Source: Lichenibacterium dinghuense (GTDB taxonomy: Bacteria > Pseudomonadota > Alphaproteobacteria > Rhizobiales > Beijerinckiaceae). From it: 64,000 nt of DNA. A program made the translations under genes and the position numbers. Under the pieces are notes generated by a model that was not told where the DNA came from, searched no databases, and saw only the letters and a list, made by a program, of their open reading frames with translations. The DNA lies in assembly GCF_021730615.1 (NCBI RefSeq), contig NZ_JAJLMN010000001.1, positions 2,108,501 to 2,172,500 on the forward strand. The letters are read 5' to 3'. Positions 9,380 through 18,481 of the stretch are shown one piece after another (the first letter of the stretch is position 1; every line of letters starts with the position of its first letter).

Positions 9380-10906
9380 ATGGAGTTATTGAGCGTCATC
9401 CGACGCTGGCACTACCGGGACCAGCTTTCGATCCGTGAGATCGCCCGACGCACCGGGCTATCGCGAAACACGGTCCGCAAGTATCTGCGCTCAGAAAACG
9501 TCGAACCCCGCTTCAAAGCTTCCAAGCGGTCGAGTAAACTCGACGCATATGCTGACAAACTTTCGGCGATGCTGCGCATCGAGTCGGCCAAGACGCGCAA
9601 ACAGAAGCGGACGATCGGGCAGCTGCACGTCGATCTCGTCGGGCTCGGCTATGAGGGCTCTTACAATCGGGTGGCCGCCTATGCCCGTGATTGGAAGGCT
9701 GCCCGACAGCGTGAGCAACTGAGCAGTGGTCGCGGCACCTTCGTGCCCCTGGCGTTCACGCCGGGCGAAGCGTTCCAGTTCGACTGGTCAGAAGACTGGG
9801 CTCTGATTGCCGATGAGCGAACCAAGTTGCAGGTCGCTCATGTTAAACTGTCCTATAGTCGTGCCTTTACCCTCCGGGCCTACCTACTACAAACCCACGA
9901 GATGCTGTTCGACGCTCATGTCCACGCGTTCCGCGTCCTGGGTGGAGTGCCGCAACGCGGCATCTACGACAACATGAAGACTGCCGTCGACAAGGTCGGC
10001 CGCGGCAAGCAACGACAAGTCAACATCCGTTTCTCGGCCATGGTCAGCCATTATCTTTTCCAGGCTGAGTTCTGCAATCCAGCCTCCGGTTGGGAGAAGG
10101 GGCAGATCGAGAAGAACGTGCAGGACGCCCGTCATCGGCTTTGGCAGCCCATGCCGAGCTTCCCTTCCCTGGATGCGCTCAACGACTGGCTGGAGAAACG
10201 ATGCAGGGAGTTGTGGGCTGTGACGCCGCACGGATCGCAGCCCGGCACGATCGCCGAAATTTGGGCCGAGGAAGTCCGGCATCTGATGGCTGTGCCTCGA
10301 CCGTTCGACGGCTTCGTCGAGTACACCAAACGCGTTTCTCCGACTTGCCTCGTCCATCTGGAGCGCAACCGCTACAGCGTGCCTGCGTCCTTCGCCAACC
10401 GCCCAGTCAGTCTGCGCGTTTATCCCGACCGCATCCTCCTCGTCGCCGACGGACAAGCCATCGGTGAGCACCGTCGCGTCTTCGCTCGGTCCCATGATCG
10501 TCGGAGCGAGACGGTTTACGACTGGCGTCATTACTTGGCGGTCGTGCAACGCAAACCTGGTGCACTGCGGAACGGCGCGCCCTTCGCCAAGATGCCGGAC
10601 GCTTTCAGGGCCCTGCAGCAGCACCTGCTCAAGACGCCGTGGCGACCGCGAGATGGTCGAGATCCTGGCCCTGGTCCTCCAGCATGACGAGGAAGCCGTG
10701 CTCACGGCCGTCGAACTGGCCTTGAAGGCCGGCGTGCCGGCCAAGACCCACATCATCAACCTGCTGCACCGACTGATCGACGGCACACCGCCGACTGCGC
10801 CGACGGTCGACACTCCCAGGCGCTCACGCTGGTCACCGAACCGCGGGCCAACGTCGAACGCTACGACGCTTTGCGTCGGGCCAGGGAGGTGCGTCATGCG
10901 CCATAA
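9380..10906 (+). pseudogene. istA: IS21 transposase IstA, frameshifted (copy 1)
   Basis: The gene starts with an N-terminal helix-turn-helix (LSIREIARRTGLSRNTVRKYL), followed by the integrase-type DDE core (FDWSEDWALI, GVPQRGIYDNMKTAVD, ASGWEKGQIEKNV). The frame is lost near 10635 after HLLKTP and continues in another frame with [17 protein letters not shown]. It is lost again near 10815, where one C is missing, then reads [17 protein letters not shown] to a TAA at 10904-10906. Joining the pieces gives a roughly 508-residue IstA. The two lesions lie after the catalytic core but remove the normal C-terminus. The end overlaps the istB start, as is usual. Confidence 0.85.
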
Positions 10907-11690
10907 CCCGGCCAGCGGAGCCATCGTCATCATGCTGCGGAGCCTGAAGATGCACGGCATGGCCCAAGCCGTCGAGGAGCTGACCCAACAGGGCGCGCCG
11001 GCGTTCGAGGCGGCCATGCCGATCCTGTCGCAGCTCCTGAAGGCAGAAACAGCCGAGCGGGAAGTCCGTTCAACAGCCTACCAGCTCAAGGCTGCCCGCT
11101 TCCCGAGCTACCGCGATCTCAACGGCTTCGACTTCACCAGCAGCGAGATCAACGAAGCTCTCGTCCGCCAGCTCCATCGTTGCGAGTTCCTGGACGATGC
11201 TCACAACATCGTTCTGGTCGGAGGTCCTGGCACTGGCAAGACTCACATCGCCACAGCCCTCGGCATCCAAGCCATCGAGCAACATCGCAAGCGAGTCCGT
11301 TTCTTCTCCACCGTGGAACTCGTCAACGCCCTTGAACAGGAGAAAGCTCAAGGAAAGGGCGGACAGATCGCCGGCCGACTTGTCCATTCGGATGTCGTTA
11401 TCCTCGATGAACTGGGATACTTGCCGTTCAGCGCCTCGGGTGGTGCCTTGCTGTTCCATCTGCTAAGCAGACTGTATGAACGTACCAGCGTCGTGATCAC
11501 CACTAATCTGAGTTTTTCGGAGTGGGCCACAGTCTTCGGAGATGCCAAGATGACCACGGCCTTGCTCGACCGCCTCACTCACCACTGCCATATCCTGGAA
11601 ACCGGAAACGACAGCTTCCGTTTCAGGAACAGTTCGGCAAAGGCCTCCAAACCCACCAAGGAGAAAGCAAAGGACTTGACCGCTCGCTGA
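10896..11690 (+). CDS. istB: IS21 helper ATPase IstB (copy 1)
   Basis: The product is a 264-aa AAA+ ATPase with Walker [10 protein letters not shown], Walker [11 protein letters not shown] and sensor region [12 protein letters not shown]. This is the normal IstB length. In IS21 elements IstB helps IstA select targets and assemble the transpososome. The start ATG at 10896 overlaps the end of istA, suggesting translational coupling. The gene looks intact although its istA partner is frameshifted. Confidence 0.95.
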   Translation: MRHNPASGAIVIMLRSLKMHGMAQAVEELTQQGAPAFEAAMPILSQLLKAETAEREVRSTAYQLKAARFPSYRDLNGFDFTSSEINEALVRQLHRCEFLDDAHNIVLVGGPGTGKTHIATALGIQAIEQHRKRVRFFSTVELVNALEQEKAQGKGGQIAGRLVHSDVVILDELGYLPFSASGGALLFHLLSRLYERTSVVITTNLSFSEWATVFGDAKMTTALLDRLTHHCHILETGNDSFRFRNSSAKASKPTKEKAKDLTAR

Positions 11691-11789
11691 CCAACCAGCC
11701 ACCATCAGGACGGGTCAGTTCTCAGTGGAAAGCCTGGGTCAGATCTTGGTGGAAATTAACACCCACGGCTCGGAGCGGGGTGAACGTGC

Positions 11790-12674
11790 TCAAGCTTGTC
11801 TGAGGTGCTCGACCAAGCGAGCGGCATGGGCGGGTAGGTCGCCCATGGAACGCACGCAGATGGTCAGTCGGCGCAACGCCCAGGCATCCTCAAGCGGGAT
11901 GATCTTGATCGCCATGATGCGACGCAGGCGTTTCGCGGCCGAGGCGGGCACGACCGCGACTCCCGTCCGGCTCTCGACCATCCGGCACACGCCGTCGAAG
12001 CTGCGCAATTGAACTCGCAGGCGCAGGCGACGCCCGACCCGCATGGCATGGCCCGCCAGGAAGTCCTGGAGCGCCGCCCCATCGGATAGTCCGATGAAGT
12101 CGTAGTCGAGCATCAGGCTGAAAGAGATCCGCCGCCGGCCGGCGAGGGCGTGATCGCGCGGGACGACAGCGACGAGCCGGTCCTCGCGGAACGGGAATGT
12201 CTCGAGCGAGGCGACGTCGACCGAACCCGCGACGATCCCGATGTCAGCGACACCTTCGGCGACGCTCCTGACAATGTGGTCGCTCAAGTGCTCCTGCAAA
12301 TCGACGTTCACGCCGGGATTCTTCATCAGGTATTCGCTCAGCGCTGCCGGAAGGAACTCGACAAGCGCATTGGTGTTCGAGAACAGGCGTACTTGGCCCC
12401 TGAGCCCGTGTGCGAACTCATCGAGTTCGCTGCGCATCCTCCCGAGCTGCTGCAGCACGATGCGGCTGTGCTGCAGCAATGCGCGTCCCGCCGGAGTCAG
12501 GGGCACGCCCAGGCGTTCCCGGTCGAGCAGCGCCACGCCCGCGACCTCTTCCATGCCGCGGATTCTGGCGCTCGCCGCACCAAGCGCCATGTTCGCCGCC
12601 GCCGCGCCGTGCGTGATGCTGGCCGCCTCCGCCACGGAGACGAACAGCCTCAGGTCCGTGACGTCGAAGCGCAT
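11790..12674 (-). CDS. LysR-family transcriptional regulator
   Basis: The 294-aa protein has an N-terminal winged helix (LRLFVSVAEAASITHGAAAANMALGAASARI) and a C-terminal periplasmic-binding-protein-like effector domain (ADIGIVAGSVD, VVPASAAKRL). The length is normal for the family. It is divergent from a hydratase-MFS-CoA-transferase gene set starting at 12803, so it probably senses the substrate of that pathway. Its 3' end lies only about 16 bp from the flank repeat of IS21 copy 1. It appears intact. Confidence 0.92.
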   Translation of the reverse strand: MRFDVTDLRLFVSVAEAASITHGAAAANMALGAASARIRGMEEVAGVALLDRERLGVPLTPAGRALLQHSRIVLQQLGRMRSELDEFAHGLRGQVRLFSNTNALVEFLPAALSEYLMKNPGVNVDLQEHLSDHIVRSVAEGVADIGIVAGSVDVASLETFPFREDRLVAVVPRDHALAGRRRISFSLMLDYDFIGLSDGAALQDFLAGHAMRVGRRLRLRVQLRSFDGVCRMVESRTGVAVVPASAAKRLRRIMAIKIIPLEDAWALRRLTICVRSMGDLPAHAARLVEHLRQA

Positions 12675-12802
12675 GCGGCCTCCCGCGGCCAGCCTACAGA
12701 ATCCGCGAAGGCTGGCCTCGAAAGATGCGCATGGTCTCCCGAGTGGTGTCCAGTCCCTATGCGCCCGAACACGCGACGAGTGTTTCGGGAGGGTTTACAG
12801 CG
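12675..12802. promoter_or_regulatory. Divergent promoter region, LysR / hydratase operon
   Basis: This 128-bp gap lies between divergent starts of a LysR gene and the hydratase gene. The ribosome site GGGAGGG stands just before ATG 12803. I infer that LysR operators are here from the arrangement; no operator sequence was resolved. Confidence 0.45.
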
Positions 12803-12994
12803 ATGGATCTGGATTTGGGGAGTCTGCGGTCCTGGATCGGTCGCCAGGAGATCCGCGAGGATGTCGTTACAGGCTTCCCGGCCGCCGCGCTCGCGGCGAC
12901 GCTCGACGAGGCCGAGGGCTCGCCGAAGCCCGGCGATCCCCTGCCTCCGCTTTGGCATTGGCTCTATTTCCTGCCCCTGCACCGCCGATCCGAA

Positions 12995-13776
12995 CTAGGC
13001 GGTGTGGACGAATTTGACCAAGCACAGTCCTGCGGCGAAAGCGACGATGGATCGGAAGTTTCTTGCGGTCTTCTCGCATCGGAGGGCGACGCGCTTGAAG
13101 CGCTTCAGCCGACCGATGCCCTGCTCGATGCGGGCCCGGGCCTTGTAAAGGGTGCGAGCGAAGAAGGCCGGCTTGTTCTTCTCGTTCGCTTTGTGGGGGA
13201 TCACAGGGGCGATACCGCGCGTCCTCGCGGCGTCTCGGTTGGCTTTGCTGGCATAGCCCTTGTCGCAGATCACGGCACGGGGCTGAAGATCGGGGCCGAT
13301 GTCGAGCAGGGTTTCGAAGTGTCGCCCGTCGGAAGCTTCACCGCCGGTCAGATCAAAGGCGATGATGTCGCCGGAAGCGTCGGACTTGGCATGGATCTTC
13401 GTGGTGAAGCCGCCGCGAGAGCGACCGAGGGCTTGTCCGTGCTGCCCCCTTTTGCGCCGGCTGCCGACACATGGGCGCGCACGATAGTCGAGTCGAACAT
13501 CTGAACGAGATGAGCGGTGTCGCTCATCGACGCGAGCGTGTCGAAGAAGGCTTCGAACACGCCGGCCTGGCTTAACCGATCAAACCGCTTCCACACGCTG
13601 TTCCACAAACCGAAGCGCTCGGGCAAAGCGCGCCAGCGAACATTTTCGACGCTGAAAAAATGAAGCGCTTCAAGAAAAAGCCGATCATCTGTTGCCTTCC
13701 GTCCCCGCCGGGGAAGGCAGGCGCGGAACACCGCGAGTGTATGCGTCCAGTCTTGCTCCGTCATTCGCGTCGACAT
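12995..13776 (-). CDS. IS5/IS427 transposase, two frames with likely programmed frameshift
   Basis: The first frame starts at ATG 13776 (MSTRMTEQDW) and covers the N-terminal domain up to VQMFDSTIVRAHVSAAGAKGG, which contains the first catalytic Asp. At AAAAGGGGG (complement of 13445-13453) the correct continuation is in the -1 frame: GQALGRSRGGFTTKIHAK, then ICDKGYASKANRD and the final catalytic Glu region RIEQGIGRLKRFKR. Many IS427 elements make the full transposase by frameshifting at just such an A/G run, so I treat the gene as functional rather than broken. The stop TAG uses the CTAG of the target site: the last sense codon GCC and the TAG span the element boundary. Confidence 0.85.
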
Positions 13777-13873
13777 CGATCTCACCCCCCGAATGCCTCG
13801 GGGCATGAGAATCAGACCTGAGCCAGCAAGGGAATCCCCAAAAGCGTTGCTGCTCTAAATTCGTCCACACGGC
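12999..13873. mobile_element. IS5-family (IS427-type) insertion sequence
   Basis: The element is 875 bp. Its left end GCGGTGTGGACGAATTT and right end (complement GCCGTGTGGACGAATTT) are inverted repeats. The tetranucleotide CTAG flanks both sides (12995-12998 and 13874-13877), matching the YTAR target preference of the IS427 group. Excision with one CTAG restores the hydratase frame. Confidence 0.93.
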
Positions 13874-14620
13874 CTAGGGTCCGACGGACATGCGAAGCGC
13901 GGCGGCTTCCTCCCGCCCGTCCCACTCCCCCGCCGCATGTGGGCCGGCGGACGCTTCGCGTTCACCTCGCCCATCCGGATTGGAGACGTCCTACGGCGCG
14001 TCTCGACCGTCGAGGACGTTACGTCCAAGGACGGACGCACGGGGCCGTTGGTCTTCGTGGTGGTGCGCCACGACATCTCCGGGCCGCGGGGCCACGTGCT
14101 GACGGAGTGGCACGATATCGTCTACCGCGGGCTCCCCGCTCCCGGGACGCCGGCCGCCCCTCCGGCCCGTGCCCCGGCGAGTCCCGAATGGACGCGCGCC
14201 GTCGTGCCCGACGACGTCCTGCTGTTCCGCTACTCGGCGCTGACCTTCAACGGCCACCGCATTCACTACGATCGTCGCTATGTTACCGAGATCGAAGGGT
14301 ATCCGGGCCTGATCGTGCACGGGCCGCTGCTCGCCACCTTGCTGGCCCGCCTCGCCCAGGCCTCCATGCCCGGGTCGGAAATGACTGCCTTCGCGTTCCG
14401 CGCGGTCGGGACGGTATTCGACCTCGCCCCCTTCCAGGTCTGCTGCCGACGGGGCGAGGGAGACGGCGAACTGCGGCTGTGGGTCGAGGGCGGTGATGGC
14501 TCTCTAGCCATGCAGGCGAACGCCACGATGCGGACGAGCTGAGGTCGAGGGCCGGCCAAGCCGGAGGACTCCACGAGCAGCCCGAGACCCACGCCCTGCC
14601 GCGAGCCAGCGGCGGTCACC

Positions 14621-14640
14621 AAGAACAAGAACAAGAACAA
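14621..14640. repeat. Short tandem repeat (AAGAAC)n
   Basis: Three tandem copies of AAGAAC followed by AA lie in the 123-bp gap between the hydratase stop and the MFS start. Such a repeat could vary in length by slippage, but nothing else indicates a function. Confidence 0.6.
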
Positions 14641-14665
14641 AAAAGACGACATCCTCGCTCCACCA

Positions 14666-16051
14666 ATGGGAGGTATTCACATTTCCACGTCCACACTAAC
14701 GTACGAGTCCGCGGTTTTCGGAGAAATGCCGACCGGTCGACGTGCCCGCGCGGTCGCCGGAGCCTGCGCCGGCAATCTCATCGAGTGGTACGATTTCTTC
14801 ATCTACGCATACACAGCGATCTACTTCTCATCGTCGTTCTTTCCGACAGACGACTCGGCGAGCCAGCTGCTCGCCTCGGCGGGGGTGCTGGCCGTGGGCT
14901 ACTTCATGCGCCCCCTCGGCGGCTGGCTGTTCGGATGGATAGCCGACACCCGTGGCCGCAAGTCGTCCATGATCCTGTCCGTGTCCATGATGTGCGCTGG
15001 TTCGCTGATGATCGCGTGCCTGCCGACCCATGCGACCATCGGGATCGGGGCGCCGATCCTGTTGCTGGTCGCGCGCCTGGTGCAGGGGCTCTCGATCGGC
15101 GGCGAATACGGAGCCGGCGCTACCTACCTCAGCGAGATCGCCACGAAGGGTCGGCGCGGGTTCTACTCTTCCTTCCAGTACTTCACCTTGATCGCCGGCC
15201 AACTCGTCGCGCTGACGGTCCTGCTGATCCTTCAATCGCTCCTCCCAGTCGTGGAGTTGAAGGCCTGGGGCTGGCGCGTCCCCTTCCTCATCGGCGCCGC
15301 CCTCGCGATCGCCGTGCTTTACCTGCGCCGGACCATGCAGGAGACCGCCTCGCCTGAGGCTATGCACCGTGAGGAGGCCGGCTCACTCGCCGCGCTGTGG
15401 CGGCACAGGCGCGCGGTGATGCTGGTGGTCGCCTTCACCATGGGCGGCTCGCTCTATTTCTACGTCTTCACCTCTTACATGCAGAAACTCCTCATCAACA
15501 CCGCCGGGATGGACGCCACCACGACGAGTATCGTCATGACGGTCGCGCTCGCGACATTCATGGCCCTGCAGCCGATCTTCGGCAGCCTGTCGGACCGGAT
15601 CGGCATCAGGAACAACATGCTGCTGTTCACCGGACTCGCCACGCTCGCCGTCGTGCCGCTGCTGTCGGCGCTGGCGACCGTGTCAAATCCCTACGCGGCC
15701 TTCGCACTGGTAATGACCGCTCTCGTGATTGCGGCCTTCTATACGCCCATTGCCGGCACCGTTAAGGCCGACCTGTTCCCGACGGAGGTCCGCTGCCTCG
15801 GCGTGGGCCTTCCTTACGCAATCGCCAACGCCGTTTTCGGGGGCACGGCGGAGTTCGTCGCGCTCTCCTTCAAGAACGCCGGCGTCGAGAGCTACTTCTA
15901 CTACTACGTCGCGGCCGTCGTCTCAGTGTCCTTGATCGGCGCCGTGCTGATGCCGGACCTGCGGACCCGGGGCTACCTCGACGGGCTCGGCGCGGTCGCT
16001 GAGATCCCCTCCCCCCAGCGGTCCACGCGGCCGGGCGCCCCTTCCCTCTGA
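14666..16051 (+). CDS. MFS permease, metabolite:H+ symporter (KgtP/ShiA-like)
   Basis: The 461-aa protein has about 12 hydrophobic helices and the signature of the MHS branch of the major facilitator superfamily: GNLIEWYDF in helix 1 and GWLFGWIADTRGRK in loop 2-3, then LVQGLSIGGEYGAG. MHS members import dicarboxylates such as 2-oxoglutarate or similar organic acids with protons across the inner membrane. The neighbours suggest a C5 dicarboxylate. The start is uncertain: ATG 14666 lacks a clear ribosome site, while ATG 14726 lies after GGAGAA but very close to it. The gene is co-directional with the hydratase upstream and the CoA-transferase 42 bp downstream. Confidence 0.9.
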   Translation: MGGIHISTSTLTYESAVFGEMPTGRRARAVAGACAGNLIEWYDFFIYAYTAIYFSSSFFPTDDSASQLLASAGVLAVGYFMRPLGGWLFGWIADTRGRKSSMILSVSMMCAGSLMIACLPTHATIGIGAPILLLVARLVQGLSIGGEYGAGATYLSEIATKGRRGFYSSFQYFTLIAGQLVALTVLLILQSLLPVVELKAWGWRVPFLIGAALAIAVLYLRRTMQETASPEAMHREEAGSLAALWRHRRAVMLVVAFTMGGSLYFYVFTSYMQKLLINTAGMDATTTSIVMTVALATFMALQPIFGSLSDRIGIRNNMLLFTGLATLAVVPLLSALATVSNPYAAFALVMTALVIAAFYTPIAGTVKADLFPTEVRCLGVGLPYAIANAVFGGTAEFVALSFKNAGVESYFYYYVAAVVSVSLIGAVLMPDLRTRGYLDGLGAVAEIPSPQRSTRPGAPSL

Positions 16052-16092
16052 AAATCACTGTTCCCCAAACCAACCCTGGAGCATCGCGCGCC

Positions 16093-17310
16093 ATGAACGC
16101 CCCTGTCCTGCCCCAATCGCTGAATGACTCCGTCCGCCCCCTCGATGGGATCACGGTCGTCTCCCTCGAGCACGCCATAGCGGCCCCCTTCGCCACACGC
16201 CAACTCGCCGACCTCGGCGCGCGCGTCATCAAGGTCGAGAGGCCCGGGGTCGGCGACTTCGCCCGCGCCTACGACGACCGCGTCCAGGGCATGGCCTCCC
16301 ACTTCGTCTGGTGCAACCGTTCGAAGGAAAGCCTGGCACTCGACCTGAAGCACCCGGATGCGAGGTCCATCCTCCGCGACCTCGTCTCAAGGGCGGACGT
16401 CCTCGTCCAGAACCTCGCACCGGGCGCGGCGGCGCGGCTCGGCCTGTCCGAGGAAGCGCTGCGGGCGGACTGCCCGAGCCTCATCGTGTGTGACATCTCG
16501 GGTTACGGGCCGGACGGCCCATATCGCGACCGGAAGGCCTATGACCTGCTGATCCAGAGCGAGGCCGGCTTCCTATCGGTGACGGGAACCCCCGACGAGC
16601 AGGTCAAGGCCGGCCTGTCCATCGCCGACATCGCCGCCGGCATGTACGCCTACACCGGCATCCTGTCCGCCTTGCTGAAGCGTGGGCGCACGGGGCGCGG
16701 CAGCCACGTCGAGGTCTCGATGCTCGAAGCGCTCGGCGAATGGATGGGCTTCCCCCTGTATTACACCTTTGAAGGCCAGGAGGCGCCTCCGCGCACGGGA
16801 GCCAGCCACGCCACCATCTTCCCTTACGGCCCTTTCCCGAGCGGGGATGGGAGAACCGTCATGCTGGGGCTTCAGAACGAGCGCGAGTGGGCGACCTTCT
16901 GCGACAAGGTCCTTTTTCGGCCCGACCTCGTCCACGACGGGCGTTTCGCCTCGAACGTCTCGCGCGTCCGTAACCGCGTCTCACTGACCGAGATCATCGT
17001 CGCCGTCTTTGCCGGGAGCACGGCCGAGGCGATCACCGGTCGCCTCGACATGGCCGGCATCGCGAACGCGCGCGTCCGGACCATGACCGAGGTATGGGAT
17101 CACCCGCAACTGCGCGCCCGAAGCCGTTGGACGGAAGTCGCGACCCCGAACGGTGCGGTCCCCGCCCTCCTGCCGCCGGGAGCGCCGAAGGGCTCGCAGC
17201 CTCGGATGGATCCCGTCCCGGCACTCGGGGCCCACAGCGTCGCCATCCTGGCGGAACTCGGCCTGGACGATGCAAAAATCGCGGCGCTGCGCGAGGCGCA
17301 CGCGATCTGA
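16093..17310 (+). CDS. Class III CoA-transferase (CaiB/BaiF family)
   Basis: The 405-aa product has the family-III fold pattern: N-terminal VVSLEHAIAAPFATRQLADLG, KVERPGVGDFAR, and RSKESLALDLK. The catalytic aspartate is in RKAYDLLIQSEAG, and GISGYG-like DISGYGPDGPY precedes it. The enzyme moves CoA from a donor (for example succinyl-CoA) to a carboxylic acid in the cytoplasm. Following a mesaconyl-CoA-hydratase-like gene and a dicarboxylate permease, it most resembles an itaconate/mesaconate or similar C5-dicarboxylate CoA-transferase. A citramalyl-CoA lyase gene, needed to finish that pathway, is not in the window. The gene is intact. Confidence 0.9.
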   Translation: MNAPVLPQSLNDSVRPLDGITVVSLEHAIAAPFATRQLADLGARVIKVERPGVGDFARAYDDRVQGMASHFVWCNRSKESLALDLKHPDARSILRDLVSRADVLVQNLAPGAAARLGLSEEALRADCPSLIVCDISGYGPDGPYRDRKAYDLLIQSEAGFLSVTGTPDEQVKAGLSIADIAAGMYAYTGILSALLKRGRTGRGSHVEVSMLEALGEWMGFPLYYTFEGQEAPPRTGASHATIFPYGPFPSGDGRTVMLGLQNEREWATFCDKVLFRPDLVHDGRFASNVSRVRNRVSLTEIIVAVFAGSTAEAITGRLDMAGIANARVRTMTEVWDHPQLRARSRWTEVATPNGAVPALLPPGAPKGSQPRMDPVPALGAHSVAILAELGLDDAKIAALREAHAI

Positions 17311-17500
17311 CCGAGTCGCCTTTCCACGGACCGTCGCCTGTTTGCAGCGAGGTCGTGCCCCAGAGCGTGGTATAGGTCCTGGCAGGGCCACCACGGTCTT
17401 CGGCTTGGGCAAGGACGGTCAGGCTACCGTGCTGGGCAGGCTGACAATGGCAGCAGCACCTTCCGTGCAGGCTTTCATTGCGCCCATCATCTGAAGCCCA

Positions 17501-18481
17501 TCATGCTCGCACCTCGAGGTTTCGCAGTACGTCCTCGACGCCGGGCGACGGAGAGGAGGCGACCGTAAGCCGCTCCGGTATCTGTCCGACTCCGATCAGG
17601 GTGACGACGACATGATAATCGGGGATGTCGAATTCCCTACGGAGCGCCTGATCCTGTTCGAGCGCGGCGGACCAGTTGAGCATGCAAGTCCCAAGACCTT
17701 GGGCGTGGAACGCGAAGACCAGCGACACCGCGAACATTCCGCCGTCGATCCAGCATTGGTTGCGCTCGCCGGCCATGTCGAATTGGCGGAGGTCGACGGT
17801 GACGACGAGGACCGCCCCGAGTTTGTGCCCGAAGCCGAGGTTCCCCCGATGAAGGGTCAACAGGTGGTCGCGCATCGCCTGCGAGTAGGCCACGAAGACG
17901 TGCCGCGTCTCCCTGTTGCGAGTGCGCGGCGATCTGATGGCCCGGCTTACCGCTCTCCTGACTTCCTCCTCCGAAACGGCTTCGCCGGTGAACTGTCGGA
18001 CACTGCGCCGTGTACGGAGGAACGCATCGTAGTCAATTGCGGTGGCCGCCAGCACCTCTGCCCTCGTGATCTCGATCGAACCACCGGGCAGTTCCTTCTC
18101 GACGTCCTCGGACGCGAACTCACGCAATCGAGCTTCAACCTCTCCCGGCAAAGGGAAGCTGTGCTCATCGTGGAACGCCACGTATGCCCTCAGCACTCCA
18201 CGGGCGCTGCGGGTCGCGAATCCTGTGGCCCCCGCGTGTTCCAGGTCAGCTATCCGATCCATCATCAATCGAATCTTCGGCGCCGCGAAGCCCGCGCGGG
18301 TATCCGCCATCGCGAGCCCTTTCTCGACGGCGTGGGCGGCCGAGACGAGTTCGGCGCCCACCGCCGTGGAATCAAGGTTCGGCTCGACCGCACTCGAGTG
18401 CTCCGCGAATCTCATGAAGTCATAGTCATAGTTGTTGTAGAGTTCAGTCCTCTTGTCGCTTACGTTCGTCGTGTCGGTCAT
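17501..18481 (-). CDS. Nitroreductase-family protein
   Basis: The 326-aa product has an N-terminal extension of about 150 residues rich in charged helices. A nitroreductase domain follows, starting at the FMN-binding motif RRSVRQF. It continues with RAIRSPRTRNRETRHVFVAYS, the central GFGHKLGAVLVV, and the C-terminal HAQGLGTCMLNWS. Nitroreductases use FMN and NAD(P)H to reduce nitro groups or quinones. The extended form with this N-terminus is often found near polysaccharide genes, but no such genes are here. It stands alone, convergent with the CoA-transferase gene, and appears intact. Confidence 0.85.
   Translation of the reverse strand: MTDTTNVSDKRTELYNNYDYDFMRFAEHSSAVEPNLDSTAVGAELVSAAHAVEKGLAMADTRAGFAAPKIRLMMDRIADLEHAGATGFATRSARGVLRAYVAFHDEHSFPLPGEVEARLREFASEDVEKELPGGSIEITRAEVLAATAIDYDAFLRTRRSVRQFTGEAVSEEEVRRAVSRAIRSPRTRNRETRHVFVAYSQAMRDHLLTLHRGNLGFGHKLGAVLVVTVDLRQFDMAGERNQCWIDGGMFAVSLVFAFHAQGLGTCMLNWSAALEQDQALRREFDIPDYHVVVTLIGVGQIPERLTVASSPSPGVEDVLRNLEVRA

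Larger units (their letters stand above)
9268..11761. mobile_element. IS21-family element (copy 1)
   Basis: The element is about 2.5 kb with istA and istB. Its left end TGTTGAATTCC and right end (complement TGTTAATTTCC) are inverted repeats. Further inward copies of TCCACTGAG-type repeats occur at both ends, as in IS21. The nonamer ACGGCTCGG occurs at 9259-9267 and 11765-11773, within 0-3 bp of the two ends, and is the probable target duplication. It truncates the subtilase-like gene. Confidence 0.85.
12803..14542 (+). pseudogene. FAS1/MaoC-like enoyl-type hydratase (mesaconyl-CoA hydratase-like), split by IS5
   Basis: Codons from 12803 give the N-terminal hot-dog-like domain (LDLGSLRSWIGRQEIREDVV ... 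WHWLYFLPL) up to SELG, where an IS5 interrupts at CTAG. The second part resumes at 13878 with SDGHAKRGGFLPPVPLPRRM and continues through FVVVRHDIS and the hot-dog segment FNGHRIHYDRRYV. Joining 12803-12998 to 13878-14542 gives 286 aa without a stop, the usual size of itaconyl-CoA/mesaconyl-C4-CoA hydratases. The neighbours (C4/C5-dicarboxylate-type MFS permease, class III CoA-transferase, divergent LysR) fit that role: activation of a C5 dicarboxylate, then hydration to citramalyl-CoA. The gene is now inactive. Confidence 0.88.

Noticed and set aside
17311-17500. Short frame ending VLGRLTMAAAPSVQAFIAPII as a gene
   Set aside because: No start, no ribosome site and no homology; it lies in a normal convergent gap.
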